64,000 nucleotides of DNA from Leisingera sp. JC1. Its GTDB lineage: Bacteria > Pseudomonadota > Alphaproteobacteria > Rhodobacterales > Rhodobacteraceae. The stretch spans positions 8,336 through 72,335 of the forward strand of contig NZ_LYUZ01000001.1 of NCBI RefSeq assembly GCF_001679925.1. The letters are read 5' to 3'. The notes below the pieces were generated by a model. The model saw only the letters and a program-made list of their open reading frames with translations, was not told where the DNA came from and did not search any database. The translations under genes and the position numbers were made by a program. Shown in pieces: positions 52,311 to 61,511 of the stretch (its first letter is position 1; every line of letters begins with the position of its first letter).

Positions 52311-54248
52311 ATGAGCATTTCAGGCAATCAGATGGAGCTGCGGGAAGAGGATATCCGCAAGCATTACGCGGCTGCGGCGGCGATGCTGGAGGGGTTTGAC
52401 CACACCCCGCGCATCGCCAAGCCGCAGGCGGAGGGCAAGGCGCCGGAGCGCTCGCCCGGGATTGCCCGCACGCGGCGCTTCCGCTCTACCACGCCGGGCT
52501 TGGTGACGCGCTCCACCGCGCGCCCCGATGGGGTGCATCTGATTGCCCGCATCGAGGCGGCGGATGAGGATGATCCGCTGACCTCGCCGCTGCAGGCGAC
52601 CCTGCAGCACGCCTTGCGCCGCGCCTTGGCGGTCTCCCTGGCGATGGGGGAGGCTTATGCGGATGTGTCCGGCCTGGCGGATCTGAAGCGGGCCAATCTG
52701 GCAGGCTCTTTGGATGCGGCACGGAAGGGGGAGTTCACCGAACTGCTGGCGGCAGAGGCGCTGATTGCGGCGCATGTGTTTGCCAATGCCGCGGCCTATC
52801 TGCTGGCGCCGCACGGGTCCGAGGCACAGGCCGAAGTGGGCGAGGCGGAGGAGCTGCTGACGGATAATGCGCCGCTGGCCCTGCACGGGGCGCTGTGGGA
52901 GCTGGACCAGAAGCTGGCGCTGCACGCGCCGGATGATGCGCATCTGATTGCGGCTGCGGCGGCTTATGCCGAGCAACTGATGGAGAAGGCGGCCTTGCGG
53001 GCGCAGAATGCTCCAAGGCTGGAGGCGTTCACTGCCGCCGCCTGGCGGGTGGAGGCGGATGATCTGACCATCAGCGGCTTTGAACCGGCGGCCAAGGCGA
53101 AATCCACCACCCTGACCATGGCGTTCAAGAAACCGCATGAGGTGGTGGGCAACCATATCGCCAAATATCAGGCGCTGCGGCTCTCGAAGATGCTGATGGC
53201 CTATGATTTCGACCGCCGGTTGAACCCCTTTGCGGAAATGGGCGGCTTCATCTTCACCTTCATGGGCGACGGCAAGCCGGGGACCGGCAAGACGACGCTG
53301 ATCCAGATGATGGCGGGGCTGATCCATGATTATTGCCAGAATGCGGGCTATGCCTTCCGCTATCAGAACTTCGGCATCGACAATATCGACAGCTATCAGG
53401 GCAAATCGGGGCAAAACGCCAAGTCTTTCATCCAGAATGTGATCGACCCGGGTGTCATCGGCTTTGGTACCATCGACGACATCGACCAGATCGCGGGCAA
53501 GCGCGGCGACCGGCAGTCCAGCGCGGGCCAGCAGGAGGTGACGGCGGTGTTCATGGAGGCCTTTGCCGGCGCCAATACCGTGGTGCGCGGCAACTGCACC
53601 TTTGGCATGTTCTCCAACTACCCGGAGAATGTGGACGACGCGCTGCGCCAGCGGGCCGGCGCGCGGTTCCTGGTGGACGGGCCGCAGACGCGGGAGGATT
53701 ACATCGACATCCTGACGCTCTTGATGGGAAAGAACCACAGCATTCCGCTGGGCGAGCATGACTTGTACGGCGCGCAGGAGATCAAGAAGGCCGTCGCGCG
53801 GTCGTTCGAGGCGCATAACCGGCCGCAGGAGCCGGGGCTGATGGAAGTCTTTGGCCGGGTGCAGGATCAGATTGGGGAGCTGGATGATCTGGCCAAGCTG
53901 GGCACCTATCTGAAGGCGATCCAGCAGGCGGATGAGCGGTTTACCGGCCGCGCCATCAAGAACATCACCGATGCGGTCAAGGTCCGGGCGATGGACTTTG
54001 AGCTGCCGGATGAATGGATGGAGAACCCGGAGCTGTTCCTGTTCAAGGACTATGAGACCAAATCCGCGATGATTGCGGAGCTGCGGGTGCCCATCACGGT
54101 CGACATGGTGGTGCAGGAGATCAACCGCTACGCCGACAGCGAGTTCCGCTATGCCGACAAGTCGGATGAGGTGGCGATTGAGAACATGGTGCGCGATTTC
54201 GGGCGGCAGGAAGAGGCCAAGCGGCGGTATCTGGAGGGGACGGGGTGA
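52311..54248 (+). CDS. AAA+ ATPase, central gene of the uncharacterised cluster
   Basis: A 645-residue protein. The first 250 residues are a helical, acidic domain unlike anything I can name. The AAA+ module follows: Walker A GDGKPGTGKTTLIQMMAGL (about 320-338), a Walker B-like VIGFGTIDDIDQIAGKRGD (about 383-401) and a sensor/arginine-finger region NCTFGMFSNYPENVDDALRQRAGARFLVDGP (about 427-457), placing it nearer the FtsH/SpoVK-like AAA branch than MoxR. A C-terminal helical lid (about 480-640) completes it. GDGKPGTGKT is unusually long before the Lys. No protease domain. Likely remodels the coiled-coil or membrane partners encoded alongside. ATG 52311 is in a region with GAGAGG upstream. 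Confidence 0.87.
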   Translation: MSISGNQMELREEDIRKHYAAAAAMLEGFDHTPRIAKPQAEGKAPERSPGIARTRRFRSTTPGLVTRSTARPDGVHLIARIEAADEDDPLTSPLQATLQHALRRALAVSLAMGEAYADVSGLADLKRANLAGSLDAARKGEFTELLAAEALIAAHVFANAAAYLLAPHGSEAQAEVGEAEELLTDNAPLALHGALWELDQKLALHAPDDAHLIAAAAAYAEQLMEKAALRAQNAPRLEAFTAAAWRVEADDLTISGFEPAAKAKSTTLTMAFKKPHEVVGNHIAKYQALRLSKMLMAYDFDRRLNPFAEMGGFIFTFMGDGKPGTGKTTLIQMMAGLIHDYCQNAGYAFRYQNFGIDNIDSYQGKSGQNAKSFIQNVIDPGVIGFGTIDDIDQIAGKRGDRQSSAGQQEVTAVFMEAFAGANTVVRGNCTFGMFSNYPENVDDALRQRAGARFLVDGPQTREDYIDILTLLMGKNHSIPLGEHDLYGAQEIKKAVARSFEAHNRPQEPGLMEVFGRVQDQIGELDDLAKLGTYLKAIQQADERFTGRAIKNITDAVKVRAMDFELPDEWMENPELFLFKDYETKSAMIAELRVPITVDMVVQEINRYADSEFRYADKSDEVAIENMVRDFGRQEEAKRRYLEGTG

Positions 54249-54712
54249 GAAAGCTTGTTGCGGTTGCATTTGCCCTGTCAGTTGGAGCCGGAGCTGGCTG
54301 CGCAACTGGAGAGCCGGATTATAATTTAGTTGGAAAACAGGCGTTTTCCTTGTGGGAATGCGCCGCTCTGTCGGGAGTTGCGCGCGACGATAGTCCGGAA
54401 GCTCTAAACCTGTTTGACAACGGATATAAGCTTATGAGGGAGTTCGTTGTTGCGTGGAAAGAAGGAAAGCTAACGAAAGAGAACACGAACGAGGTGCCCA
54501 TTGGAATTAGTTGGCGTTTAACCTCAGGCCCATCAGTAGATTTTTCATTGGGATATATGTGGTCTGAATTTGCAAGAGACGCTTTCGATGACACTTGGGA
54601 CGACAGCATTGAGGCGACTTTCGACGAAAAGAAGCAATTGCAAATACTTAAAGCAGAGCAGCAGTTTCGGGATCGTAACTGCGAACTACTTGAAGAGGTT
54701 ATTGGCAAGTGA
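54245..54712 (+). CDS. Low-GC putative lipoprotein/periplasmic protein
   Basis: A 155-residue protein with an export signal (MRKLVAVAFALSVGAGAGC). Cys19 after GAG could be lipidated, though the lipobox is not canonical. The mature part is acidic and helical, with three Cys in all (Cys19 and two later: WECAALSG and DRNCELLEE). GTG 54245 overlaps the AAA+ stop (GTGA). GC is about 47% against about 64% for the neighbours, so it looks like a recent insertion into the operon, and it is followed by a repeat element. I recognise no family. Confidence 0.62.
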   Translation: MRKLVAVAFALSVGAGAGCATGEPDYNLVGKQAFSLWECAALSGVARDDSPEALNLFDNGYKLMREFVVAWKEGKLTKENTNEVPIGISWRLTSGPSVDFSLGYMWSEFARDAFDDTWDDSIEATFDEKKQLQILKAEQQFRDRNCELLEEVIGK

Positions 54713-54764
54713 TGACTGTCGGAAGCCCTATCAATTGGTACCATTCCGCAGCGAAGCCGCGACG

Positions 54765-54819
54765 CGCCCGACCCGCCCCTCAGGGCGGGCGCGTCCCGCA
54801 CCCACCCTCGGGCCGGGCG
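54765..54819 (+). repeat. GC-rich inverted-repeat element, copy A
   Basis: Arms CGCCCGACCCG (54765-54775) and CGGGCCGGGCG (54809-54819) pair with one mismatch and enclose CCCCTCAGGGCGGGCGCG. Related to copies at 50995-51041 and 56268-56320. Confidence 0.65.
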
Positions 54820-54851
54820 CATTGCTTCCGTGATACGGAAAGTAGGACAGT

Positions 54852-56213
54852 ATGAAACGCCTCATCCAGCACGGCCTGATGTTCGGCAATCTCTTCCATG
54901 TGGCCTCGCCGGCGCTGGTGGAGCGCTACAATCGCGCGCTGAAGCATCTGACCGGTAAGACCACCGCTCTGACGGATTTCCACGTCGATATCTCGGGCTT
55001 TTCGCCGGAGATCGGGGATGAGCTGGGGGATGATCACTACCTGAACCATGCGGGCGTGAACCGGCAGTTCATTCTGCTGTCGACCGAGCAGAAACGCTGC
55101 CCGCTGCTTCACGTGAAATTCTCCACCAGCCGGGACATTCTGCGCCGGTTCATCGAGGTCAACGAACGCCAGCTGTTTGCGCTGACCGCGACCGATGCCG
55201 TTGCGGGCGAGCTGGTGAATTCGGTGTTCGAGGTGTCCTCGCCCGCGAAACTGTTCGACATCCGCCAGGTGCGGATCGAGGCGGACACCACCAAGGGCAC
55301 GCTGCGCCATGCGGACCACCTGGCGGAGCTGGTGGAGCGGTTCAAGACCGGGGAGGATGCCTGGTTTGACGATGAACTGATCGAAAAGATGATCGCGACG
55401 GCGGAGCAGACCGGCGATGTGACCCGCAATCCGGTGCATCTGGAGCATGAGGTCTTTGAGCAGGGCAACTTCTGGACTGCGCATTTCGGCGGGCTGTACC
55501 TGTTTCAGGACGTGGAGCACCCGGCGGTGATTGCCAGCGGGGCAAAGCCCGAAGGCGTACCGCTGCGCCATGTGTTTGACCTGAGCCAGCGCAATGCGAT
55601 TGCCAAGTTCCTGGAGCTGAACGGGCTGGCAGAGCCGGTGATCCGGGCGCGCGGCGTCGATGGCGCGGCGATCCTGCGGCAGAAGATGGGGTTCCTGGCG
55701 GTGTCCGTGCTGACGGAGAAGGGCCGGGATCTGACCGGCCTGTCGCGGTCTGACCTGCGGCGGATGGCGGCGCGGCATGCGGAGGAACTGCCGGAGGAGT
55801 TCGAAGGGCTCGCAGCGCTGGTGCGCTGGGCCGAGGGCGGCGGCAAGTGGCCGAAGATCACCTCGGACCACCCGGCCTATTTCTATTCCTTGCGGGCATC
55901 GGACACGCCCTGCCGCGATCTGGTCAACATGCTGCTGGCGGAGCTGTGCCCGCATGACTTCCGCCAGATGTTCATCTGCCACAAGGAGGAATTCTACCGC
56001 CAGTACCGCGGCTGGCCGGAGACCAAGAAGGCCTATGCTGCGGAGTTTCTGGCGCGGGAGTATGCGGTGGACAAGGCGGGCGCGCGTGAGGCGCTGTTCG
56101 GGCATGAGCCGGATATGGAGGGGCGGATTCCCAAGCTGCCGCGGGTGCAGCGCAAGGGAATGGTTGAGCGGGTCGGCCCCTGGGGCGCGGTTAACCGGGT
56201 GAGGGGGCGCTGA
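54852..56213 (+). CDS. Uncharacterised soluble protein of the AAA+ cluster
   Basis: A 453-residue cytoplasmic-looking protein with mixed alpha/beta composition. Recurrent features are MKRLIQHGLMFGNLFHVASPALVERYNRALKHLTG at the N-terminus, FHVDISGFSPEIGDELGDDHYLNHAGVNRQFILLS, and a C-terminal region LCPHDFRQMFICHKEEFYRQYRGWPETKKAYAAEFLARE. No catalytic motif I can name; similar proteins seem confined to Rhodobacteraceae and are probably a domain of unknown function. ATG 54852 lies 32 bases after repeat copy A. It ends just before repeat copy B. Confidence 0.78.
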   Translation: MKRLIQHGLMFGNLFHVASPALVERYNRALKHLTGKTTALTDFHVDISGFSPEIGDELGDDHYLNHAGVNRQFILLSTEQKRCPLLHVKFSTSRDILRRFIEVNERQLFALTATDAVAGELVNSVFEVSSPAKLFDIRQVRIEADTTKGTLRHADHLAELVERFKTGEDAWFDDELIEKMIATAEQTGDVTRNPVHLEHEVFEQGNFWTAHFGGLYLFQDVEHPAVIASGAKPEGVPLRHVFDLSQRNAIAKFLELNGLAEPVIRARGVDGAAILRQKMGFLAVSVLTEKGRDLTGLSRSDLRRMAARHAEELPEEFEGLAALVRWAEGGGKWPKITSDHPAYFYSLRASDTPCRDLVNMLLAELCPHDFRQMFICHKEEFYRQYRGWPETKKAYAAEFLAREYAVDKAGAREALFGHEPDMEGRIPKLPRVQRKGMVERVGPWGAVNRVRGR

Positions 56214-56267
56214 GATGGAGAACTTTAAGAACCATCTTACTTCCCGAGCCTCTTGCGGCTCGGTTCA

Positions 56268-56320
56268 CGCCCGTCCCGCCCCCCAGGGCGGGCGTGAAAC
56301 GCCCACCCTCGGGACGGGCG
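56268..56320 (+). repeat. GC-rich inverted-repeat element, copy B
   Basis: Arms CGCCCGTCCCG (56268-56278) and CGGGACGGGCG (56310-56320) pair perfectly over 11 bp and enclose a second GGGCGT-GAA-ACGCCC hairpin. Flanks are AT-rich (56214-56250 and 56321-56370). A 62-codon frame (56216-56403) crosses it but is probably not a gene. Confidence 0.7.
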
Positions 56321-56381
56321 CAAACCTTTGTTTGATGCCCAACAAAATATTCTGGAAACAAGTGATCAGGAGGCAGCTAAG

Positions 56382-56648
56382 ATGTTCGGTTTTATCCGCC
56401 TGATCCTGATCCTGCTGGTGGTGCTAACCTTGGTCTACGCCGCGGTGTCGCTTTATTCGCGCGAGATGCGGCGGCTGAAGCTCAAGCGGCGCTGGAAAGA
56501 GAAGGGGTTGACCGGCGACCGCGGGGCCTTCATCCAGCGGGGGCTGAAGCAATACGACAACTCGTTCCGGCGCAAGCTGATCCTTCTGGTCTATATCATC
56601 CCGCTGGGGGCGCTGGCGCTCCTGATCTACGTCATTAACTTCATGTGA
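56382..56648 (+). CDS. Small membrane protein with two helices
   Basis: An 88-residue inner-membrane protein. Helix 1 (about 5-25, IRLILILLVVLTLVYAAVSLY) is followed by a strongly basic loop REMRRLKLKRRWKEKGLTGDRGAFIQRGLKQYDNSFRRK and helix 2 (about 67-86, LILLVYIIPLGALALLIYVI). The ATG follows a strong AGGAGG. It is directly followed by the DUF1523 gene; together they look like the membrane end of the AAA+ cluster. Confidence 0.75.
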   Translation: MFGFIRLILILLVVLTLVYAAVSLYSREMRRLKLKRRWKEKGLTGDRGAFIQRGLKQYDNSFRRKLILLVYIIPLGALALLIYVINFM

Positions 56649-56659
56649 GGTCCACCCCC

Positions 56660-57304
56660 ATGCGTTTCATCAAATGGGCATTCCTGATTACCTTCTGGGT
56701 GCTGTTCGGCGCCTTCCTGCACTACACGCTGCCGCAGTACGACGTGGTGCGGATCGTCAATACCTACGAGGAACGGCAGGAGCTGAACGACTGGACGCGG
56801 GTTTTCTGGTCCAAGCCTGACGACCAGTCGGCGCAGCTGATCAACCGCGATGTGCAGTTCATCCAGGCGGTGCGCGCCAACGGCCGCAACATGGTCTACC
56901 GGAACGAGGACACCGGCTGGAACTGGCCGCCTTATTTCAAGTTCGATACCGCGAACCTGTACACAGACGCCAATGACAGCATCTCGACCAAGGCGAACCC
57001 GGAGTGGGTGGCGGTGATGCATTACGGCTGGCGCAACGAGTTCCTGTCGATCTTCCCCAATGCGGTGACAATCAAGCCGGTGGCGGGGCCGGAGGACAAG
57101 CCGACCAACTGGTTCTCGATCATCTTCCTGGTGCTGCTGGCGGCGCTGTTGTGGGCCATCTATGTGCGCTGGCGCCGGTTCCGGCAGGCGCGGATCGACC
57201 CGATGATCGAAAGCGCCGAGGACAGCCTTTATGCGGCGGGCGATGCCATTGCTGAGCGCAAGGGCCGGTTCCGGCGCTGGCTGGATACGTGGAAATCGAA
57301 GTGA
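56660..57304 (+). CDS. DUF1523-family membrane protein
   Basis: About 214 residues: N-terminal helix (about 3-25, IKWAFLITFWVLFGAFLHYTL), a periplasmic domain with the DUF1523 blocks YDVVRIVNTYEERQ, DVQFIQAV, VYRNEDTGWNWPPYFKFDTANL and AVMHYGWRNEFLSIFPNAV, a second helix (about 155-175) and a cytoplasmic basic tail. The family occurs widely in Rhodobacteraceae and has no known function. ATG 56660 follows TGAGG; a GTG at 56645 overlapping the previous stop is an alternative. Last gene of the cluster, followed by a terminator. Confidence 0.85.
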   Translation: MRFIKWAFLITFWVLFGAFLHYTLPQYDVVRIVNTYEERQELNDWTRVFWSKPDDQSAQLINRDVQFIQAVRANGRNMVYRNEDTGWNWPPYFKFDTANLYTDANDSISTKANPEWVAVMHYGWRNEFLSIFPNAVTIKPVAGPEDKPTNWFSIIFLVLLAALLWAIYVRWRRFRQARIDPMIESAEDSLYAAGDAIAERKGRFRRWLDTWKSK

Positions 57305-57348
57305 GTAGGGGCCGCCGGATGGGCGGCTCTGCAAGACACAAGCGGATG

Positions 57349-57376
57349 CGCGGGCCTAAGCGGGCCCGCGTTTTTT
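57349..57376 (+). terminator. Rho-independent terminator of the AAA+ cluster
   Basis: CGCGGGCC pairs with GGCCCGCG across a 6-base loop and is followed by six T, 44 bases after the DUF1523 stop. It closes the co-directional block and abuts the end of the convergent tetR gene. Confidence 0.9.
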
Positions 57377-57927
57377 CATTCGATGCGGTCCAGTACCCAG
57401 TCCAGCGACGGGGTGAAATCGTCAGCCGCAAGCGCCCCGCGTGGTGCCGCGGCGGCGGCAAAGGCGAAGCCGTGTGTATAGTCCACCAGCAGGCAGAGAA
57501 GGGTGCGGGCCTCTGCACCGGTTACGCCTGCGGCGGTGATTTCCGCCTCGATCAGCCGGGTCAGCCCGGTCAGGGCAGGACCGATCAGGGACGGGTTCTC
57601 CAGGATGCATTTCGCAAGTTCCGGGTGCCGTGTCACCTGGGCGCAATAGCGGGTCATCAGATCGCGCAGCCGCAATTTGGGCGTTGCAGCTTCTGACGGT
57701 GAATCCGCACCTTCAAACGCAATGGCGACGAGGCTAGCGATCATCTCGTCCCTGGTGCCGGCGTGATGGGCAACGGCCATCGGGGTGACGCCAAGCGCCG
57801 CTGCCAGTGCTTTGAAGGTGAGGGCCTTGCTGCCGCCCTCGTCGAGCAGCTGCAGGGCTTTCTGCAGCACATCATCCTTGCTGAGTGTGCGGCTTCCCCT
57901 AGGCGGGCGGCCCATGCGCGGGGGCAT
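57376..57927 (-). CDS. TetR-family regulator
   Basis: A 183-residue repressor. The DNA-binding domain (about 15-62) has SKDDVLQKALQLLDEGGSKALTFKALAAALGVTPMAVAHHAGTRDEMIASL; the C-terminal part is a helical TetR_C-type ligand domain (about 80-180). It follows the DHFR-like gene by 3 bases on the same strand, and a perfect inverted repeat at 58488-58510 in front of that gene is the obvious autoregulatory operator. ATG 57927 or the in-frame ATG at 57915. Confidence 0.88.
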   Translation of the reverse strand: MPPRMGRPPRGSRTLSKDDVLQKALQLLDEGGSKALTFKALAAALGVTPMAVAHHAGTRDEMIASLVAIAFEGADSPSEAATPKLRLRDLMTRYCAQVTRHPELAKCILENPSLIGPALTGLTRLIEAEITAAGVTGAEARTLLCLLVDYTHGFAFAAAAAPRGALAADDFTPSLDWVLDRIE

Positions 57928-57930
57928 TAT

Positions 57931-58467
57931 TCAGGCCACCCGGAACGTGGTCTGGACCATGCCGGTGGGCAGGATGCGGGAGCTTGCCACCTGGAGGTCG
58001 ATGTCCTGGTCCAGGCTGCCGAACAGCGGGATGCCGCTGCCGATCAGGATCGGGACCGTTGTGATGGTCAGATCGGCGATCAGCCCCCGGCGCAGGAAGG
58101 ACTGCACCATCCGGCCGCCGTCGACATAGGCGCGGGTCCAGCCCTCTTCCTGCAGCTCCTGCATAAGGTCTGCGGGTGCGGCGGTGCTGAGGCGCACCTT
58201 GTCCTTCAACTCCTCAGGAATGTCCTGTTCGGTCAGGCTGTTGCTGAGGACAACAACCGGCTTGCTGTAAGGCCATTGGCCGAACCCGAGCACGGTGCGG
58301 AATGAGCCCGTCCCCATGATCAGCCCGTCGACGCTGTCCATGAAGGCGGCAAAACCGCCATCGTCATTCTCGGCAACGGGCTGTTTGTAAAGCCAATCCA
58401 GCGAGTGGTCCTGGCGGGCCACGAAGCCGTCGAGGCTGGTGGCAATGAAGACATGGCCGGTGGTCAT
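57931..58467 (-). CDS. Dihydrofolate reductase-like (RibD C-terminal) protein
   Basis: A 178-residue NADPH-dependent reductase-fold protein of the RibD_C / 'dihydrofolate reductase family' group. It has VFIATSLDGFVARQDHSLDWL at the N-terminus, LIMGTGSFRTVLGFGQWPYSKPVVVLS, RAYVDGGRMVQSFLRRGLIADLTITTVPILIGSGIPLFG. These proteins seldom act as true DHFR; the real substrate is unknown. AGGAGA lies 6 bases before ATG 58467. It forms an operon with the TetR gene. Confidence 0.87.
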   Translation of the reverse strand: MTTGHVFIATSLDGFVARQDHSLDWLYKQPVAENDDGGFAAFMDSVDGLIMGTGSFRTVLGFGQWPYSKPVVVLSNSLTEQDIPEELKDKVRLSTAAPADLMQELQEEGWTRAYVDGGRMVQSFLRRGLIADLTITTVPILIGSGIPLFGSLDQDIDLQVASSRILPTGMVQTTFRVA

Positions 58468-58487
58468 CAGATTCTCCTGAGTAACGT

Positions 58488-58510
58488 TTAACTATACGAC
58501 ATATAGTTAA
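58488..58510. promoter_or_regulatory. TetR-type operator in front of the DHFR-tetR pair
   Basis: TTAACTATA (58488-58496) and TATAGTTAA (58502-58510) form a perfect 9-bp inverted repeat with a 5-base spacer, 20 bases upstream of the DHFR-like start codon. AT-rich against a GC-rich background, it would overlap the promoter core, as expected for repression by the co-encoded TetR protein. Confidence 0.75.
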
Positions 58511-58752
58511 GTGCGGTTCGCGTTCCAAGGGGCAAGCGCAAGATCCGCTGCGTGCGAATCGATTCGTAGCGGCTGGCAGCGCCTAACCGCATGAAAGATA
58601 AGCGCTTGCCGCAAACAGACCGGCGGATGCCGGTTTGAGATTCTGGACATCCCTGTCCCGCCGGAACCGGCAAACATGCATGTCTTTTTCCGGATTTGGC
58701 GGGTCGGATTTGTCTCCGCCGGCGGCGCGGGATTCGGGCAAATTCCGCCCTA

Positions 58753-60281
<1,529 letters not shown>

Positions 60282-60285
60282 CGGC

Positions 60286-61371
60286 ATGGGACTGCAGGCA
60301 AATTTCGAGACGCTGGACGAAACTCTGGCGTGGAAGGACGACGAGATGCTGGAATGCGTCTCTGTCGTGCCGGAAGCGCCGAACACCACCACCTTCAGCT
60401 TCCGCGCGCCGTCCGGCGCGTGGTTCAAATACCAGCCGGGCCAGTTCCTGACGCTGGAGCTGCCGGTGCCGGGCGGCACTGTCTGGCGAACCTACACCAT
60501 CAGTTCGTCGCCGTCGCGGCCCTTGTCGATCTCAGTGACGGTGAAGGCGCAAGGAGACAGCATCGGCACGCGCTGGATGCTGGACCACCTGCGTCCGGGC
60601 ATGTTCCTCAAAGCCTCCGGCCCGGCGGGCGTGTTCACCCTGCCGAAACGCCCGAACGGCAAATTCCTGTTCATCTCCGCAGGCTCCGGCATCACGCCGA
60701 GCCTGTCGATGACGCAGTATCTGTTCGACCGCGGCCAGTCGCCGGACGTCTGTTTCATCAACTGCGCCAAGCGGCCCAGCGAGATTATCGCGCGGCGCCA
60801 GCTGGAGGGCATGGCGGCTCGGGTGCCGGGGATCAAGCTGCACTTCGTGGTGGAGGAGGACGACCCCTATCAGGTCTGGACCGGCTACCGCGGACAGCTG
60901 AATCAGATCATGCTGGGCCTGATCGCCGGCGACTATCTGGAGCGCGAGGTCTATTGCTGCGGGCCGGAGCCGTTCATGCAGGCGGTGCGCGACATGCTGA
61001 ACGGCCTCGGCTTTGACATGGAGAACTACAACCAGGAAAGCTTTGGCGCGCCGGTAGCGACGGAGGCAGACGCACCGGAGCTGGACGATGTGGTGCCGGA
61101 AGAGACCGCTGCCGCGGAGATCGCCTTTGCGGCATCGGGCGTGACCGCAACTTGTACCGAGACCGACACCGTGCTGGCAGTGGCCAAGGCATCGGGCCTC
61201 AACATCCCGTCTGGTTGCACCTTTGGCATCTGCGGCACCTGCAAGGTTAAGAAGACCGCGGGTGATGTGCATATGGTCCACAACGGCGGCATCTCGGAAG
61301 AGGACATTGAGGCGGGGTATATCCTGGCCTGCTGTTCAAACCCGATTGGCCGGGTCGAAGTGGACATCTGA
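60286..61371 (+). CDS. gbcB: Ferredoxin reductase component of the Rieske monooxygenase
   Basis: A 361-residue reductase that passes electrons from NAD(P)H to the Rieske oxygenase. FAD binding uses RTYTISSSPS (about 66-75), the NAD domain has LFISAGSGITPSLSMTQYLFDRG and EVYCCGPEPFMQAVRDML, and a C-terminal plant-type [2Fe-2S] ferredoxin domain holds SGCTFGICGTCKVKK and a final Cys in AGYILACCSNP. This order (FAD, NAD, ferredoxin) matches GbcB. It is translated 4 bases after gbcA, in the same riboswitch-controlled message. Confidence 0.9.
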   Translation: MGLQANFETLDETLAWKDDEMLECVSVVPEAPNTTTFSFRAPSGAWFKYQPGQFLTLELPVPGGTVWRTYTISSSPSRPLSISVTVKAQGDSIGTRWMLDHLRPGMFLKASGPAGVFTLPKRPNGKFLFISAGSGITPSLSMTQYLFDRGQSPDVCFINCAKRPSEIIARRQLEGMAARVPGIKLHFVVEEDDPYQVWTGYRGQLNQIMLGLIAGDYLEREVYCCGPEPFMQAVRDMLNGLGFDMENYNQESFGAPVATEADAPELDDVVPEETAAAEIAFAASGVTATCTETDTVLAVAKASGLNIPSGCTFGICGTCKVKKTAGDVHMVHNGGISEEDIEAGYILACCSNPIGRVEVDI

Positions 61372-61377
61372 TCTGTC

Positions 61378-61400
61378 GGGGGGCCTCCTGCGGGCCCTCC
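61378..61400 (+). terminator. Hairpin after gbcB
   Basis: GGGGGGCC pairs with GGCCCTCC (one G-U) across a 7-base loop, 6 bases after the gbcB stop. The following bases GTTCCCTTCT are only weakly T-rich. Confidence 0.4.
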
Positions 61401-61511
61401 GTTCCCTTCTGGTCCGGGCCTGCGGCAACAAAGGGATTGACGCCGCGCCCGTCCCTTGGTCAACACGGGGCGAAGCCTCATACCCCCGTTGCGATACAGG
61501 ACCATCAGACC

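Noticed and set aside
52320-54305. A 661-codon frame opposite the AAA+ gene
   Set aside because: Arginine/Leu/Gln-rich antisense frame; the sense strand has clear AAA+ motifs.
56216-56403. A 62-codon frame right after the 453-residue protein gene
   Set aside because: It runs through repeat copy B and out of frame across the real start at 56382, which has a strong AGGAGG.
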